From JAOTYV01 sp041557595 (GTDB lineage Bacteria; Pseudomonadota; Alphaproteobacteria; UBA8366): a stretch of DNA of 45,337 nt. Below the pieces are notes generated by a model, which did no database searches, was not told the origin of the DNA, and saw only the letters and a list, made by a program, of their open reading frames with translations. The stretch is from assembly GCA_041557595.1 (NCBI GenBank), contig JBFFGE010000009.1:1-45337 (forward strand). Reading direction: 5' to 3'. The translations under genes and the position numbers were made by a program. The first letter of the stretch is position 1. Each line of letters starts with the position of its first letter. This document shows positions 17,237 through 26,039 of this stretch, piece after piece.

Positions 17237-17725
17237 TTAGCGATACGGCGCATCCAATGCAATATTGCCCGCGATTTCAGGCTCCCACCGGTCGCCGTTC
17301 GCCAGCAGTTTTTCCTTGTTGTAGAAGAGTTCTTCGCGCGTTTCCGTGGCGAATTCGAAATTCGGTCCCTCGACGATCGCGTCTACCGGACAGGCTTCCT
17401 GACACAGCCCGCAATAGATGCATTTGGTCATGTCGATGTCGTAGCGCGTGGTCCGCCGGCTGCCGTCTTCGCGGGGCTCCGCCTCGATGGTGATGGCTTG
17501 CGCCGGGCAGATCGCCTCGCAGAGCTTGCAGGCGATGCAGCGTTCCTCCCCATTGGGATAGCGCCGCAACACGTGCTCACCCCGGAACCGCGGACTGAGC
17601 GGCCCTTTTTCATAGGGATAATTCACCGTGTATTTGCGCCGGAACATGCTGCGCAAGGTCAAGGACATCCCCTTGACCAGTTCGGCCAGCAGGAAAGCGC
17701 GTGCGGTTCGATCGATGAATGCCAT
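17237..17725 (-). CDS. nuoI: NADH-quinone oxidoreductase subunit I
   Basis: NuoI carries the two [4Fe-4S] clusters N6a and N6b of the peripheral arm and passes electrons to NuoB. The 162-aa protein has the two expected CxxCxxCxxxCP motifs, CIACKLCEAICP and CIYCGLCQEACP, after an amphipathic N-terminal helix (about 10-30) that rests on the membrane. FRGEHVLRRYPNGEERC is typical of the family. The ATG at 17725 is chosen because the sequence upstream has no family similarity. It lies 22 bases after nuoH. Confidence 0.96.
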   Translation of the reverse strand: MAFIDRTARAFLLAELVKGMSLTLRSMFRRKYTVNYPYEKGPLSPRFRGEHVLRRYPNGEERCIACKLCEAICPAQAITIEAEPREDGSRRTTRYDIDMTKCIYCGLCQEACPVDAIVEGPNFEFATETREELFYNKEKLLANGDRWEPEIAGNIALDAPYR

Positions 17726-17747
17726 TGCTCGGTTCCTCCGTCGCGCT

Positions 17748-18806
17748 TCAGACGCCGCCGGCCGGCGGGACCATATCGAAGGCAAGCAGCCAGCCTGCCG
17801 TGAAAACCACCCAGATCAACGACAGCGGCAGGAAGATTTTCCAACCGAGCCGCATCAGCTGATCGTAGCGGTATCGCGGGAATGTGGCGCGCACCCATAG
17901 GAAGACAAACAGGACGGACGCGATTTTCAATCCGAACCAGATGGGCCCGGGGACAAGGGTAAAGGGAAAGACCTCGAACGGCGGCAGCCAGCCGCCGAGG
18001 AACAGAATCACGGTCATTCCGCTCATCAGGATCATGTTCGCGTATTCGCCGAGGAAGAACATGGCGAAGGTCATCGACGAATATTCGACGTTGTACCCCG
18101 ATACCAGCTCCGCTTCGGCTTCCGGCAGGTCGAACGGCGCCCGGTTGGTTTCCGCCAGCGCCGAGACGAAGAACACCACGAACATGGGCAGCAGGAACGG
18201 CGACAGGGAAAAGGCGTGCCAGTCCAGGATGCCGCCCGATTGCGCCAGCACGATTTGCGACAGGTTCAGCGAGCCCACCACAAGCAGCACCGTGATGATC
18301 ACGAAGCCGATCGAGACTTCGTAGGACACCATTTGGGCTGCCGAACGAAGCGCGCCGAGGAACGCGAATTTCGAGTTCGACGCCCAGCCGGCCATGATGA
18401 TGCCGTACACGCCAAGCGACGAAATCGCGAACAGATACAGAAATCCGACATTGATGTCGGCCAACACCAATCCCGGCCCGAACGGAATGACGGCCCAGGC
18501 GATCAGGCTCAGCACGAAGGTGACGATCGGCGCCAGGAAGAAGATCACCCGGTTTGCGCTGGCCGGAATGATGGTCTCCTTGGTGAACAGCTTGAGCCCG
18601 TCCGCAATCGGCTGCAACAAACCGAACCAGCCCACCACATTCGGCCCCTTGCGAAGCTGCATCCAGCCGATCACCTTGCGTTCGGCCAGCGTCAGATACG
18701 CCACCGACAACAGCACCGGCACGACAATCGCCAGAATGCCGCCGATGATCCAGGCGGTCGGAATCACGTAGTCCTGCAGGAATGCGGGCAGAGAGACTTC
18801 AGCCAT
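17748..18806 (-). CDS. nuoH: NADH-quinone oxidoreductase subunit H
   Basis: NuoH (352 aa) forms, with NuoB and NuoD, the quinone-binding chamber at the junction of the two arms. Eight to nine helices are visible. The conserved loops are ERKVIGWMQLRKGPNVVGWFG after TM1 and RAPFDLPEAEAELVSGYNVEYS between TM5 and TM6, which is rich in the acidic residues of the E-channel. The C-terminal RATFPRYRYDQLMRLGWK is also conserved. It overlaps nuoG by 8 bases. Confidence 0.96.
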   Translation of the reverse strand: MAEVSLPAFLQDYVIPTAWIIGGILAIVVPVLLSVAYLTLAERKVIGWMQLRKGPNVVGWFGLLQPIADGLKLFTKETIIPASANRVIFFLAPIVTFVLSLIAWAVIPFGPGLVLADINVGFLYLFAISSLGVYGIIMAGWASNSKFAFLGALRSAAQMVSYEVSIGFVIITVLLVVGSLNLSQIVLAQSGGILDWHAFSLSPFLLPMFVVFFVSALAETNRAPFDLPEAEAELVSGYNVEYSSMTFAMFFLGEYANMILMSGMTVILFLGGWLPPFEVFPFTLVPGPIWFGLKIASVLFVFLWVRATFPRYRYDQLMRLGWKIFLPLSLIWVVFTAGWLLAFDMVPPAGGV

Positions 18807-20862
18807 CGGTGCCGGTTGCCTCCTTGGATGGATCCGTCAATTCCTCGACGCAGCGCGCCATCGTTTCCGAATTGCGGCTGATCGGATCGGTCATATAGAA
18901 ACTCGCAATCGGCGACTCGAAGGGTTCGCGCGTCATCTTGCCCTTCTCGCCGAAGGCCTGCCATTTTGCCGGCTCGGCGGTGTCGATCGCCAGGAAACCC
19001 GGATGCGCCGCCCGCAGGCTTTCCCGCAGCGCCGCCTGCGTATCGAAGCCGAGGGGAGTGCCCAGATGCTCCGACAGCGCCCTCAGGATCGCCCAGTCCT
19101 CGCGCGCGTCGCCGGGCGGGAAGACCGCCCGCTGCGCCAATTGCACGCGGCCTTCGGTGTTGACGTAGATCGCATTCTTTTCGGTATAGGCGGCGCCCGG
19201 CAGGATTACGTCCGCCGCATGCGCGCCCGCATCGCCGTGATGCCCCTGATACACCACGAAGGCCGTGTCGAGCTTCGCCATATCCACTTCATCCGCGCCG
19301 AGCAGGTAAACCAGGCCGATGTCGCCGGATGCCGCGCCGTCGAGAATCTCGCTGGTCGTCTTACCGTCCTTGCCCGGAACGAAACCGAGATCGAGCCCGC
19401 CGACACGCGCCGCCGCGGTATGCAAGACATTGAAACCGTTCCACTCATCGCTCGCCATGCCGAATTCCTCGGCAATCGCCCGCGCCGCCGCCAGCACCGC
19501 CGCGCCATCCGGCCGGGCCAGCGCGCCCATGCCCAGGATCAGCATCGGCCGCTCGGCGTTGCGCAACACATCGGCGAAGGGCGCATCGCCCTTGGCAATC
19601 GCGTCCAACGTTTCCGGCCCGGCGCCGAGGTAGGTCGTTTCGAATCCCAGATCGTGACGCGGTCCGACGACGCCGACCTCGAAACCGCGCATCAGCCAGC
19701 GTTTGCGCAGCCGCGCATTAATGATCGGCGCTTCCCATCGGGGATTGCTGCCGATGATCAGGCAGGCATCGGCGTCCTCGATCCCGGCAATCGTCGTATT
19801 GAACAGGTAGCTGGCGCGCACCGATGCGTCGAGCGCCGCGCCATCCTGGCGGCAATCCAAATTCGGCGATCCGATGCCCGCCATCAATTCCTTCATCGCG
19901 AACAGCGTTTCGACGTCGCACAGGTCTCCGGCGATGGCCGCGACCTTGTCGGGTCCTACCGATTTGACCTTATCCGCAATGGCGGTAAACGCCTCGGGCC
20001 AGCCGACCGGCGACAGTTTGCCATCCTTGCGCAGATACGGCCGGTCCAGGCGCTGGCGTTTCAAGCCGTCGCACGCGAACCGCGTCTTGTCCGAGATCCA
20101 CTCCTCGTTCACGTCTTCGTTGAGCCGCGGCAGCACGCGCATCACCTCGTTGCCGCGGGCGTCGACGCGGATATTACTGCCGACCGCATCCATGACGTCG
20201 ATGCTTTCGGTCTTGGTCAGCTCCCAGGACCGCGCGGTAAAGGCGTAGGGCTTGGACGTCAACGCGCCGACCGGGCACAAGTCAATGACATTGCCGGACA
20301 TTTCCGACCCTACAGCCTCGCCCAATGTGGTTATCTCGGCGTTTTCGCCCCGGTTGATCATGCCGATGTCCTCGACGCCGCCAACCTCGGCGCAGAACCG
20401 GATGCAGCGCGTGCAGTGAATGCACCGGGTCATGATCGTCTTGATCAAAGGCCCCATGTATTTCTCTTTGACCGCGCGCTTGTTCTCGTCGTACCGGCTA
20501 CCGTCGTACCCGTAGGCCATCGCCTGGTCCTGCAAATCGCATTCGCCGCCCTGATCGCAGATCGGACAGTCGAGCGGATGGTTGATCAGCAGGAATTCCA
20601 TGACGCCCTTGCGCGCCTTGGTCACCATCGGCGTGTCGGTGAACACTTCCATCCCGTCCGCCACGGGCAAGGCGCAGGAGGCCGCCGGCTTCGGCGGTCC
20701 CGGCTTGACCTCGACCAGACACATCCGGCAGTTACCGGCGATCGACAGCCGTTCGTGATAGCAGAAGCGCGGGATTTCGACGCCCGCCTGCTCGCAGGCC
20801 TGCAGCACCGTGAGGCCGGCATCGACCTCGATTTCCTGTCCGTTGATCGTGAGTTTCGGCAT
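18799..20862 (-). CDS. nuoG: NADH-quinone oxidoreductase subunit G
   Basis: NuoG (687 aa) is the large iron-sulfur subunit of the peripheral arm. The N-terminal ferredoxin domain has the [2Fe-2S] cysteines FCYHERLSIAGNCRMCLVEV (about 34-49). The HxxxCxxCxxxxxC ligand set of cluster N5 follows in NHPLDCPICDQGGECDLQDQ. CIHCTRCIRF plus CPVGALTSKP then bind the N4-type [4Fe-4S] cluster. The rest is the molybdopterin-oxidoreductase-like domain with no evident cofactor site, as in alphaproteobacterial and mitochondrial homologues. It starts 12 bases after nuoF. Confidence 0.96.
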   Translation of the reverse strand: MPKLTINGQEIEVDAGLTVLQACEQAGVEIPRFCYHERLSIAGNCRMCLVEVKPGPPKPAASCALPVADGMEVFTDTPMVTKARKGVMEFLLINHPLDCPICDQGGECDLQDQAMAYGYDGSRYDENKRAVKEKYMGPLIKTIMTRCIHCTRCIRFCAEVGGVEDIGMINRGENAEITTLGEAVGSEMSGNVIDLCPVGALTSKPYAFTARSWELTKTESIDVMDAVGSNIRVDARGNEVMRVLPRLNEDVNEEWISDKTRFACDGLKRQRLDRPYLRKDGKLSPVGWPEAFTAIADKVKSVGPDKVAAIAGDLCDVETLFAMKELMAGIGSPNLDCRQDGAALDASVRASYLFNTTIAGIEDADACLIIGSNPRWEAPIINARLRKRWLMRGFEVGVVGPRHDLGFETTYLGAGPETLDAIAKGDAPFADVLRNAERPMLILGMGALARPDGAAVLAAARAIAEEFGMASDEWNGFNVLHTAAARVGGLDLGFVPGKDGKTTSEILDGAASGDIGLVYLLGADEVDMAKLDTAFVVYQGHHGDAGAHAADVILPGAAYTEKNAIYVNTEGRVQLAQRAVFPPGDAREDWAILRALSEHLGTPLGFDTQAALRESLRAAHPGFLAIDTAEPAKWQAFGEKGKMTREPFESPIASFYMTDPISRNSETMARCVEELTDPSKEATGTDG

Positions 20863-20874
20863 TCGGTGCTCCCG

Positions 20875-22161
20875 TCAGGCCGCTTTCGCGCCGCTGCCCT
20901 TCTTGGCGAGGATGCGGCTTTCGATCTCATCCCGGAAATGGCGGATCAGCCCCTGAACCGGCCAGGCGGCACCGTCGCCGAGCGCGCAAATCGTATGCCC
21001 TTCGACCTGTTTCGACACATCGAGCAGCGTATCGATTTCGTCGACCGACGCGTCGCCCTTCGCCATGCGTTCCAGCACCCGCCACATCCAGCCGGTGCCT
21101 TCGCGGCACGGCGTGCATTGGCCGCAGCTTTCGTGTTTGTAGAAATACGCCAAACGCGCGATCGCCTTGATCACATCCGTCGATTTATCCATCACGATCA
21201 CGGCGGCGGTGCCGAGACCGGTCTGCACTTCCTTCAAAGCGTCGAAATCCATCAACACGTCGTCGCAGATCAGTTTCGGAATCATCGGCGTCGAACTGCC
21301 GCCGGGGATCACCGCGAGCAGATTGTCCCAGCCGCCGCGCACGCCGCCGGCATGCTTTTCGATCAGCTCCTTCAAGGGGATCGACATTTCTTCTTCGACG
21401 TTGCAGGGATTTTCCACATGGCCGGAGATACAGAACACCTTCGTGCCGGTGTTGTTTTCCCGCCCGAAGCCGGCGAACCAGGTGGCGCCGCGGCGCAGGA
21501 TGGTCGGCGCGACCGCGATACTTTCCACATTGTTGACCGTGGTCGGACAGCCATACAGGCCCGACATCGCCGGGAATGGCGGTTTCAGCCGGGGCTGGCC
21601 CTTCTTTCCTTCCAGGCTCTCGAGCAACGCGGTCTCCTCGCCGCAGATATAGGCGCCGGCGCCGCGATGGACATAGACGTCGAAGTCCCAGCCGGAACCG
21701 CAGGCGTTGGGCCCCAGGAGTTTGGCTTCATATGCCTGGTCAACCGCTGCCTGTAACCGCTGCGCCTCGTTGTAGAATTCGCCCCGGACGTACACATAGG
21801 CCGCGTGCGCGCCCATCGCGAAGCCCGCCAGCAGGCAGCCTTCGACCAGCTTGTGCGGATCGTGCCGCAGGATATCCCGATCCTTGCAGGTGCCGGGCTC
21901 GCTCTCATCCGCGTTGACCACCAGGTAATGCGGCCGCTCGCTCGCTTCCTTCGGCATGAACGACCATTTCAATCCGGTCGGAAAGCCCGCGCCGCCGCGG
22001 CCGCGCAGTCCGGACGCCTTGACTTCCTCGATGATCCAGTCGCGCCCCTTCTTGATCAGCGCGCCGGTCTTGTCCCAATCGCCGCGTTTGCGCGCGCCGG
22101 CCAGTCCCCAATCGTGCTGACCGTAGAGGTTGGTAAAGACGCGGTCCTTATCCTGCAGCAT
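20875..22161 (-). CDS. nuoF: NADH-quinone oxidoreductase subunit F
   Basis: NuoF (428 aa) binds NADH and FMN and holds the [4Fe-4S] cluster N3. The nucleotide- and flavin-binding stretches are visible: GLRGRGGAGFPTGLKWSFM near residue 60, VNADESEPGTCKDRDIL near 90, and GAGAYICGEETALLESLEG. Cluster ligands are in HESCGQCTPCREGTGWM plus the later TICALGDGAAWP. The start MLQDKDRVFTN is the usual one; it lies 6 bases after nuoE. Confidence 0.96.
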   Translation of the reverse strand: MLQDKDRVFTNLYGQHDWGLAGARKRGDWDKTGALIKKGRDWIIEEVKASGLRGRGGAGFPTGLKWSFMPKEASERPHYLVVNADESEPGTCKDRDILRHDPHKLVEGCLLAGFAMGAHAAYVYVRGEFYNEAQRLQAAVDQAYEAKLLGPNACGSGWDFDVYVHRGAGAYICGEETALLESLEGKKGQPRLKPPFPAMSGLYGCPTTVNNVESIAVAPTILRRGATWFAGFGRENNTGTKVFCISGHVENPCNVEEEMSIPLKELIEKHAGGVRGGWDNLLAVIPGGSSTPMIPKLICDDVLMDFDALKEVQTGLGTAAVIVMDKSTDVIKAIARLAYFYKHESCGQCTPCREGTGWMWRVLERMAKGDASVDEIDTLLDVSKQVEGHTICALGDGAAWPVQGLIRHFRDEIESRILAKKGSGAKAA

Positions 22162-22167
22162 CAGCGT

Positions 22168-22767
22168 CTACTCTTTCGCCAGTTCGAGATCGGTCAGTGT
22201 GGTCAAGCCGCCGGCCGGGCCGGAGGTCTGACGGTCGATTTGCGGCCCCGGTGTCGGCGCTTCCCCCTTCTTCAGGGCGTCGAGCACCTGCACGACGGAT
22301 TTCGCGTCCAGGTCTTCGAAGAAATCGTCGTTGATCTGCACGATTGGCGCGTTCACGCAGCCGCCGAGGCACTCCACCTCGACCATGCTGAACATCCCGT
22401 CCTTCGTCACCTCGCCGTAGCCGATACCGAGGTGCTTCTGCATCGCCTCAACGACCTCCGCCGATCCGCGCAGCCAGCAGGGCGTGGTGGTGCAGCATTG
22501 CAGATGGAATTTACCGACCGGCGCGAGGTTGATCATGGTGTAGAAGGTCGCCACCTCCATCACCCGAATGCGGGCCATCCCCAGCATCTCCGACACCATG
22601 TCGATGACCGCGTCGTCCGCATGGCCGCCGTTCTGACGCTGCGCCAGATCGAGCAGCGGAAGAACCGCGCTCTGCTGCCGACCCTCCGGATAGCGGGCAA
22701 TTATTTTCTCCGCTTCCGCAAGGTTTTCGTCGGTGAATTTAAAGTCGTCGCTCATTTCCTGCGTCAC
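22168..22767 (-). CDS. nuoE: NADH-quinone oxidoreductase subunit E
   Basis: NuoE (199 aa) carries the off-pathway [2Fe-2S] cluster N1a beside the FMN of NuoF. The thioredoxin-like domain has the four ligands in CTTTPCWLRG and VECLGGCVNAPI. The N-terminal helical domain has KIIARYPEGRQQSAVLPLLDLAQRQN. A C-terminal extension of about 35 residues rich in Gly and Pro follows, as in other alphaproteobacteria. The start is uncertain: a GTG at 22767 with AGGA ten bases ahead, or the ATG four codons later at 22755, whose AGGA is too close. Confidence 0.94.
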   Translation of the reverse strand: MTQEMSDDFKFTDENLAEAEKIIARYPEGRQQSAVLPLLDLAQRQNGGHADDAVIDMVSEMLGMARIRVMEVATFYTMINLAPVGKFHLQCCTTTPCWLRGSAEVVEAMQKHLGIGYGEVTKDGMFSMVEVECLGGCVNAPIVQINDDFFEDLDAKSVVQVLDALKKGEAPTPGPQIDRQTSGPAGGLTTLTDLELAKE

Positions 22768-22779
22768 GCCTGTTTCGTC

Positions 22780-23961
22780 CTATCGATCGATCTCGCCGAA
22801 CACGACATCCATCGACCCGAGAATGGCGACCGAATCCGCCAGCATGTGCCCCTTGCACATGAAATCCATCGCCTGCAGATGCGCGAATCCCGGTGCGCGA
22901 ATCTTGCAGCGGTACGGCCGATTGCTGCCGTCGGACACCAGATAGACGCCAAACTCGCCCTTCGGCGCTTCCACCGCGGTGTAGGTTTCCCCGGCCGGCA
23001 CATGGACGCCTTCGGTGTACAATTTAAAATGATGGATCAAGGCTTCCATCGACCGCTTCATTTCGCCGCGGCTTGGCGGCGACACCCGGTGGTCGCCATG
23101 GGCCACGGGACCGTCCGGCATCTTGTCGATGCATTGATCGATAATGCGCAGGCTCTGCCGCAATTCCTCGACCCGCACCAGATAGCGGTCGTAACAATCG
23201 CCATTCTTGCCGATGGGGATGTCGAAATCGAGTTCATCGTAGACCATATAGGGCTGGGCCTTGCGGAGATCCCAGGCGACGCCCGACCCGCGCAACATCG
23301 GTCCGGTAAGGCCCCACGCCATCGCGTCTTCCGCCGAAATGATACCGATATCCACGCTGCGCTGTTTGAAAATCCTATTTTCGTTGAGCAGCGTCTCCAT
23401 ATCCTCGACGAACTTCGGAAACTGCTCGGCCCATTCCTTGATATCGTCCATCAGCCCGGCCGGCATGTCCTGGTGCACCCCGCCAACCCGGTAATAGGCC
23501 GCATGCAGCCGGGCGCCGGACACGCGCTCGTAGAACTCCATGAGGATCTCGCGCTGCTCGAACCCCCACAACATCGGCGTCATCGCCCCCACATCCATGG
23601 CGAAGGCGGTCAGGTTCAACAGATGATTGAGGATGCGCGTGATCTCGTCGAACAGTACGCGGATGTATTGCGCGCGGAGCGGCGGCTCGATGCCGAGGAG
23701 CTTCTCGCCGGCCAGCACGAAGGCGTGCTCCTGGCACATCGGAGAGACGTAATCCAGCCGGTCGAAATACGGGATGGCCTGAAGATAGGTCTTGTATTCG
23801 ATCAGTTTTTCCGTGCCGCGGTGCAGTAGCCCGATATGCGGGTCGATTCGCTCGACCACCTCGCCGTCCATCTCCATGACCATGCGCAGAACGCCGTGTG
23901 CCGCGGGATGCTGCGGCCCGAAATTGATGGTCATCGTTTTGATCAGCGGATCCGTGGTCAC
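22780..23961 (-). CDS. nuoD: NADH-quinone oxidoreductase subunit D
   Basis: NuoD (393 aa) is the 49-kDa-type subunit, related to [NiFe]-hydrogenase large subunits. It forms the quinone headgroup site with NuoB. Conserved parts are INFGPQHPAAHGVLR (quinone-binding beta hairpin with the His), IGLLHRGTEKLIE, YVSPMCQEHAFVLA and the C-terminal GSMDVVFGEIDR. The start is GTG at 23961, overlapping the nuoC stop as GTGA. An upstream open frame that would extend it into nuoC has no family similarity. Confidence 0.96.
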   Translation of the reverse strand: MTTDPLIKTMTINFGPQHPAAHGVLRMVMEMDGEVVERIDPHIGLLHRGTEKLIEYKTYLQAIPYFDRLDYVSPMCQEHAFVLAGEKLLGIEPPLRAQYIRVLFDEITRILNHLLNLTAFAMDVGAMTPMLWGFEQREILMEFYERVSGARLHAAYYRVGGVHQDMPAGLMDDIKEWAEQFPKFVEDMETLLNENRIFKQRSVDIGIISAEDAMAWGLTGPMLRGSGVAWDLRKAQPYMVYDELDFDIPIGKNGDCYDRYLVRVEELRQSLRIIDQCIDKMPDGPVAHGDHRVSPPSRGEMKRSMEALIHHFKLYTEGVHVPAGETYTAVEAPKGEFGVYLVSDGSNRPYRCKIRAPGFAHLQAMDFMCKGHMLADSVAILGSMDVVFGEIDR

Positions 23962-24581
23962 GGCGTCTTCTCCGGTTCCGCTTTTTCGTCGCCCGGCAAG
24001 GTCGGCGTCATGCCTTCCCAGGGGCTCAGGAAATCGAAGCTGCGAAATTCCTGCGTCAACTTCACCGGCTCGTAGACCACGCGCCGCTGCGCATCGTCGT
24101 AGCGGACTTCCACATAGCCGGTGAGCGGAAAGTCCTTGCGAAGGGGATGCCCCTCGAAACCGTAATCGGTCAGGATTCGCCGTAGATCGGGATGATCGCC
24201 GAAGAAAACGCCGTACATATCCCAGCATTCGCGCTCGAACCAAGCCGCGGTCGGATAGACCGACGACACCGACGGCACCGGCGTGTTCTCGTCGGTCGAC
24301 ACCTTGATGCGGAGCCGCAAATTCTGTTTCAAGGATAACAAATTGTAGACGATCTCAAACCGCTTCTCGCGTTCGGGGAAATCGACTCCACAAATGTCGA
24401 TAAGCATTTGGAACAGGCAGTTCGCATCGTTTCTCAGGAATTTGACGACCCGCAACAGCACATCGGCGTGCACCTGCACGATCAACTCGCCATTCACCAC
24501 CGAGATATCGTCCACATCGGCCGATAGTTGGCTGACGAGGTAAACCCGCGCCTCCAGCACTGCTTGTTGGGTCTCGTTCAT
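23958..24581 (-). CDS. nuoC: NADH-quinone oxidoreductase subunit C
   Basis: NuoC (207 aa) is the 30-kDa-type subunit of the peripheral arm, separate from NuoD here rather than fused as in E. coli. The signature ERECWDMYGVFFGDHPDLRR and the LTDYGFEGHPLRKDFPLTGYVEVRYD block are intact. The ATG at 24581 (MNETQQAVLEARVYL) is taken because longer forms lack similarity. The C-terminus ends in a short acidic tail. It follows nuoB by 25 bases and overlaps nuoD by 4. Confidence 0.95.
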   Translation of the reverse strand: MNETQQAVLEARVYLVSQLSADVDDISVVNGELIVQVHADVLLRVVKFLRNDANCLFQMLIDICGVDFPEREKRFEIVYNLLSLKQNLRLRIKVSTDENTPVPSVSSVYPTAAWFERECWDMYGVFFGDHPDLRRILTDYGFEGHPLRKDFPLTGYVEVRYDDAQRRVVYEPVKLTQEFRSFDFLSPWEGMTPTLPGDEKAEPEKTP

Positions 24582-24606
24582 CAGGTGCGTTCGATCCTGC
24601 CGACGA

Positions 24607-25152
24607 TCAACGGGCAATCGAGCCCGTGCGGCGAATTTTCTTCTGCAGTTGGAGAATTCCGTATACCAGAGCCTCGGCCGTCGGCGGACAACCCGGCACA
24701 TAAATATCCACGGGAACGATGCGGTCGCAGCCGCGCACCACCGAATAGGAGTAGTGGTAATAACCTCCGCCATTGGCGCAGGACCCCATGGAAATCACCC
24801 AGCGCGGCTCCGCCATCTGGTCGTAGACCTTGCGCATCGCGGGCGCCATCTTGTTGGTCAAGGTGCCGGCCACGATCATAACGTCGGATTGCCGCGGACT
24901 GGCCCTCGGCACGACGCCGAACCTGTCGAGGTCGTAGCGCGGCATATAGGCATGCATCATTTCCACGGCGCAGCAGGCCAGACCGAATGTCATCGGCCAG
25001 AGCGATCCGGTGCGCGCCCAATTGACGACTTTATCGAGCTGCGCGACCACGAACCCCTTATCGGTCAATTCGTCGTTAACCGCGCGCAAAATTGCGTCCT
25101 GATCGACGCCGGGCGGCAGCGGAGCGCCCTTTGGCGGTACCGTCACTCCCAC
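24607..25152 (-). CDS. nuoB: NADH-quinone oxidoreductase subunit B
   Basis: NuoB carries the terminal [4Fe-4S] cluster N2 that reduces the quinone. The conserved tandem cysteines LACCAVEMM, GSCANGGGYYHYSYSVVRGCD and VPGCPPTAEAL are all present. Three GTG starts compete at 25173, 25152 and 25146. The GTG at 25152 has AAGGAG seven bases ahead and is preferred, giving 181 aa and a 10-base overlap with nuoA. The one at 25146 would give a GTGA overlap. Confidence 0.94.
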   Translation of the reverse strand: MGVTVPPKGAPLPPGVDQDAILRAVNDELTDKGFVVAQLDKVVNWARTGSLWPMTFGLACCAVEMMHAYMPRYDLDRFGVVPRASPRQSDVMIVAGTLTNKMAPAMRKVYDQMAEPRWVISMGSCANGGGYYHYSYSVVRGCDRIVPVDIYVPGCPPTAEALVYGILQLQKKIRRTGSIAR

Positions 25153-25508
25153 TCGAGCGCTCCTTTCCGCCACTCATAGATGAAGCCGATCGTCAGGATG
25201 ACAAGGAAGATCACCACCGACCAGAACCCGTTCGCGCCGACATCGCCAAACGACACGGCAAACGGCACGATCAGCGCAAATTCGAGATCGAAGATGATGA
25301 ACAGAATGGCGACCAGATAGAAGCGAACGTCGAAGCGGCTCCGCGCGTCGTCGAACGCTTCGAATCCGCATTCATACGCCGAGAGCTTTTCCGAATCCGG
25401 TTTCTGTCGGGCGACGATATAACTCGCCGTCACCATGACCAAGGCGATGCCGATTGCAATCCCCAAGAAAATCAGGATTGGCAGATATTCGCGGAGCAAC
25501 GCGTCCAT
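25143..25508 (-). CDS. nuoA: NADH-quinone oxidoreductase subunit A
   Basis: NuoA (121 aa) is the first gene of the complex I operon, a three-helix membrane subunit at the arm junction. The TM1-TM2 loop with SEKLSAYECGFEAFDDARSR, containing the conserved Cys-Gly, identifies it. The later helices have VAILFIIFDLEFALIVPFAV and FWSVVIFLVILTIGFIYEW. A candidate promoter lies about 105 bases upstream. Confidence 0.95.
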   Translation of the reverse strand: MDALLREYLPILIFLGIAIGIALVMVTASYIVARQKPDSEKLSAYECGFEAFDDARSRFDVRFYLVAILFIIFDLEFALIVPFAVSFGDVGANGFWSVVIFLVILTIGFIYEWRKGALEWE

Positions 25509-25613
25509 CTACTTCTTCACCCCTACACTCCCCGCGCCGTCACCCGCAATGGCGCAATTCCGGCTGTACCGGCGACGGCCGCATTCGCACCGCCACCCCG
25601 CCAAACCGAGTGC

Positions 25614-25641
25614 ACTATAGTGACTGCATTCCCTAAGTAAA
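25614..25641 (-). promoter_or_regulatory. candidate promoter of the nuo operon
   Basis: On the minus strand TTTACT (25636-25641), a 16-base spacer and TATAGT (25614-25619) form a sigma-70-like promoter. It lies about 105 bases upstream of the nuoA start, leaving a leader of about 100 bases. Apart from this, the stretch 25509-25794 holds nothing I recognise. Confidence 0.4.
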
Positions 25642-25794
25642 AGGCGGAACTATTCAAAAATGTCCCGCATTCATCGAACCGTTTATGCTGTCCCGGCGAT
25701 CTTCCTGCAATCGCCAGACCGGCGCGACGACGGGCACGCGCGCAAATGGGCGGCCGCGGCAGGTAACTCTACCTATAGTTATGCGAATAAAGGG

Positions 25795-25843
<49 letters not shown>

Positions 25844-26039
25844 TCTGTGACAACTCGCAGATTTCTGCATCCCTTCAAACTTTCAGTGAAAATTGCGCCC
25901 CGCAGAAACCCGCTCGTCCCCGCGTGGTGTTTGAAAAGAAATCGCGACCGAGTCGAAGGGATGTGCAACCGCCAAGGAGTTTGTCTTGCGGATGCGAGTA
26001 TTCCGAGTCTGATCGCCCGGTTCGGGTAGGCGGTCGCGA
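25844..26039. other. left-end noncoding region of the element with candidate arm-type sites
   Basis: There is no gene here. A short inverted repeat GCAGA-TT-TCTGC lies at 25857-25868. TTCAAACTT (25874-25882) is the inverse of the AAGTTTGAA found twice at the right end, and GTTTGAAAA occurs at 25929-25937. These are reasonable arm-type binding sites for the integrase or the excisionase-like proteins. The promoter for the four-gene cassette must lie here, but I see no convincing consensus match. Confidence 0.5.

Noticed and set aside
19003..21756. Open frame of over 900 codons on the plus strand opposite nuoG and nuoF
   Set aside because: It is the antisense shadow of two well conserved complex I genes; its product is rich in Arg, His and Asp without domain features, as expected from GC-rich codon bias. 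The same holds for long antisense frames over nuoL, nuoM, nuoD, lon and the thiamine-diphosphate enzyme.
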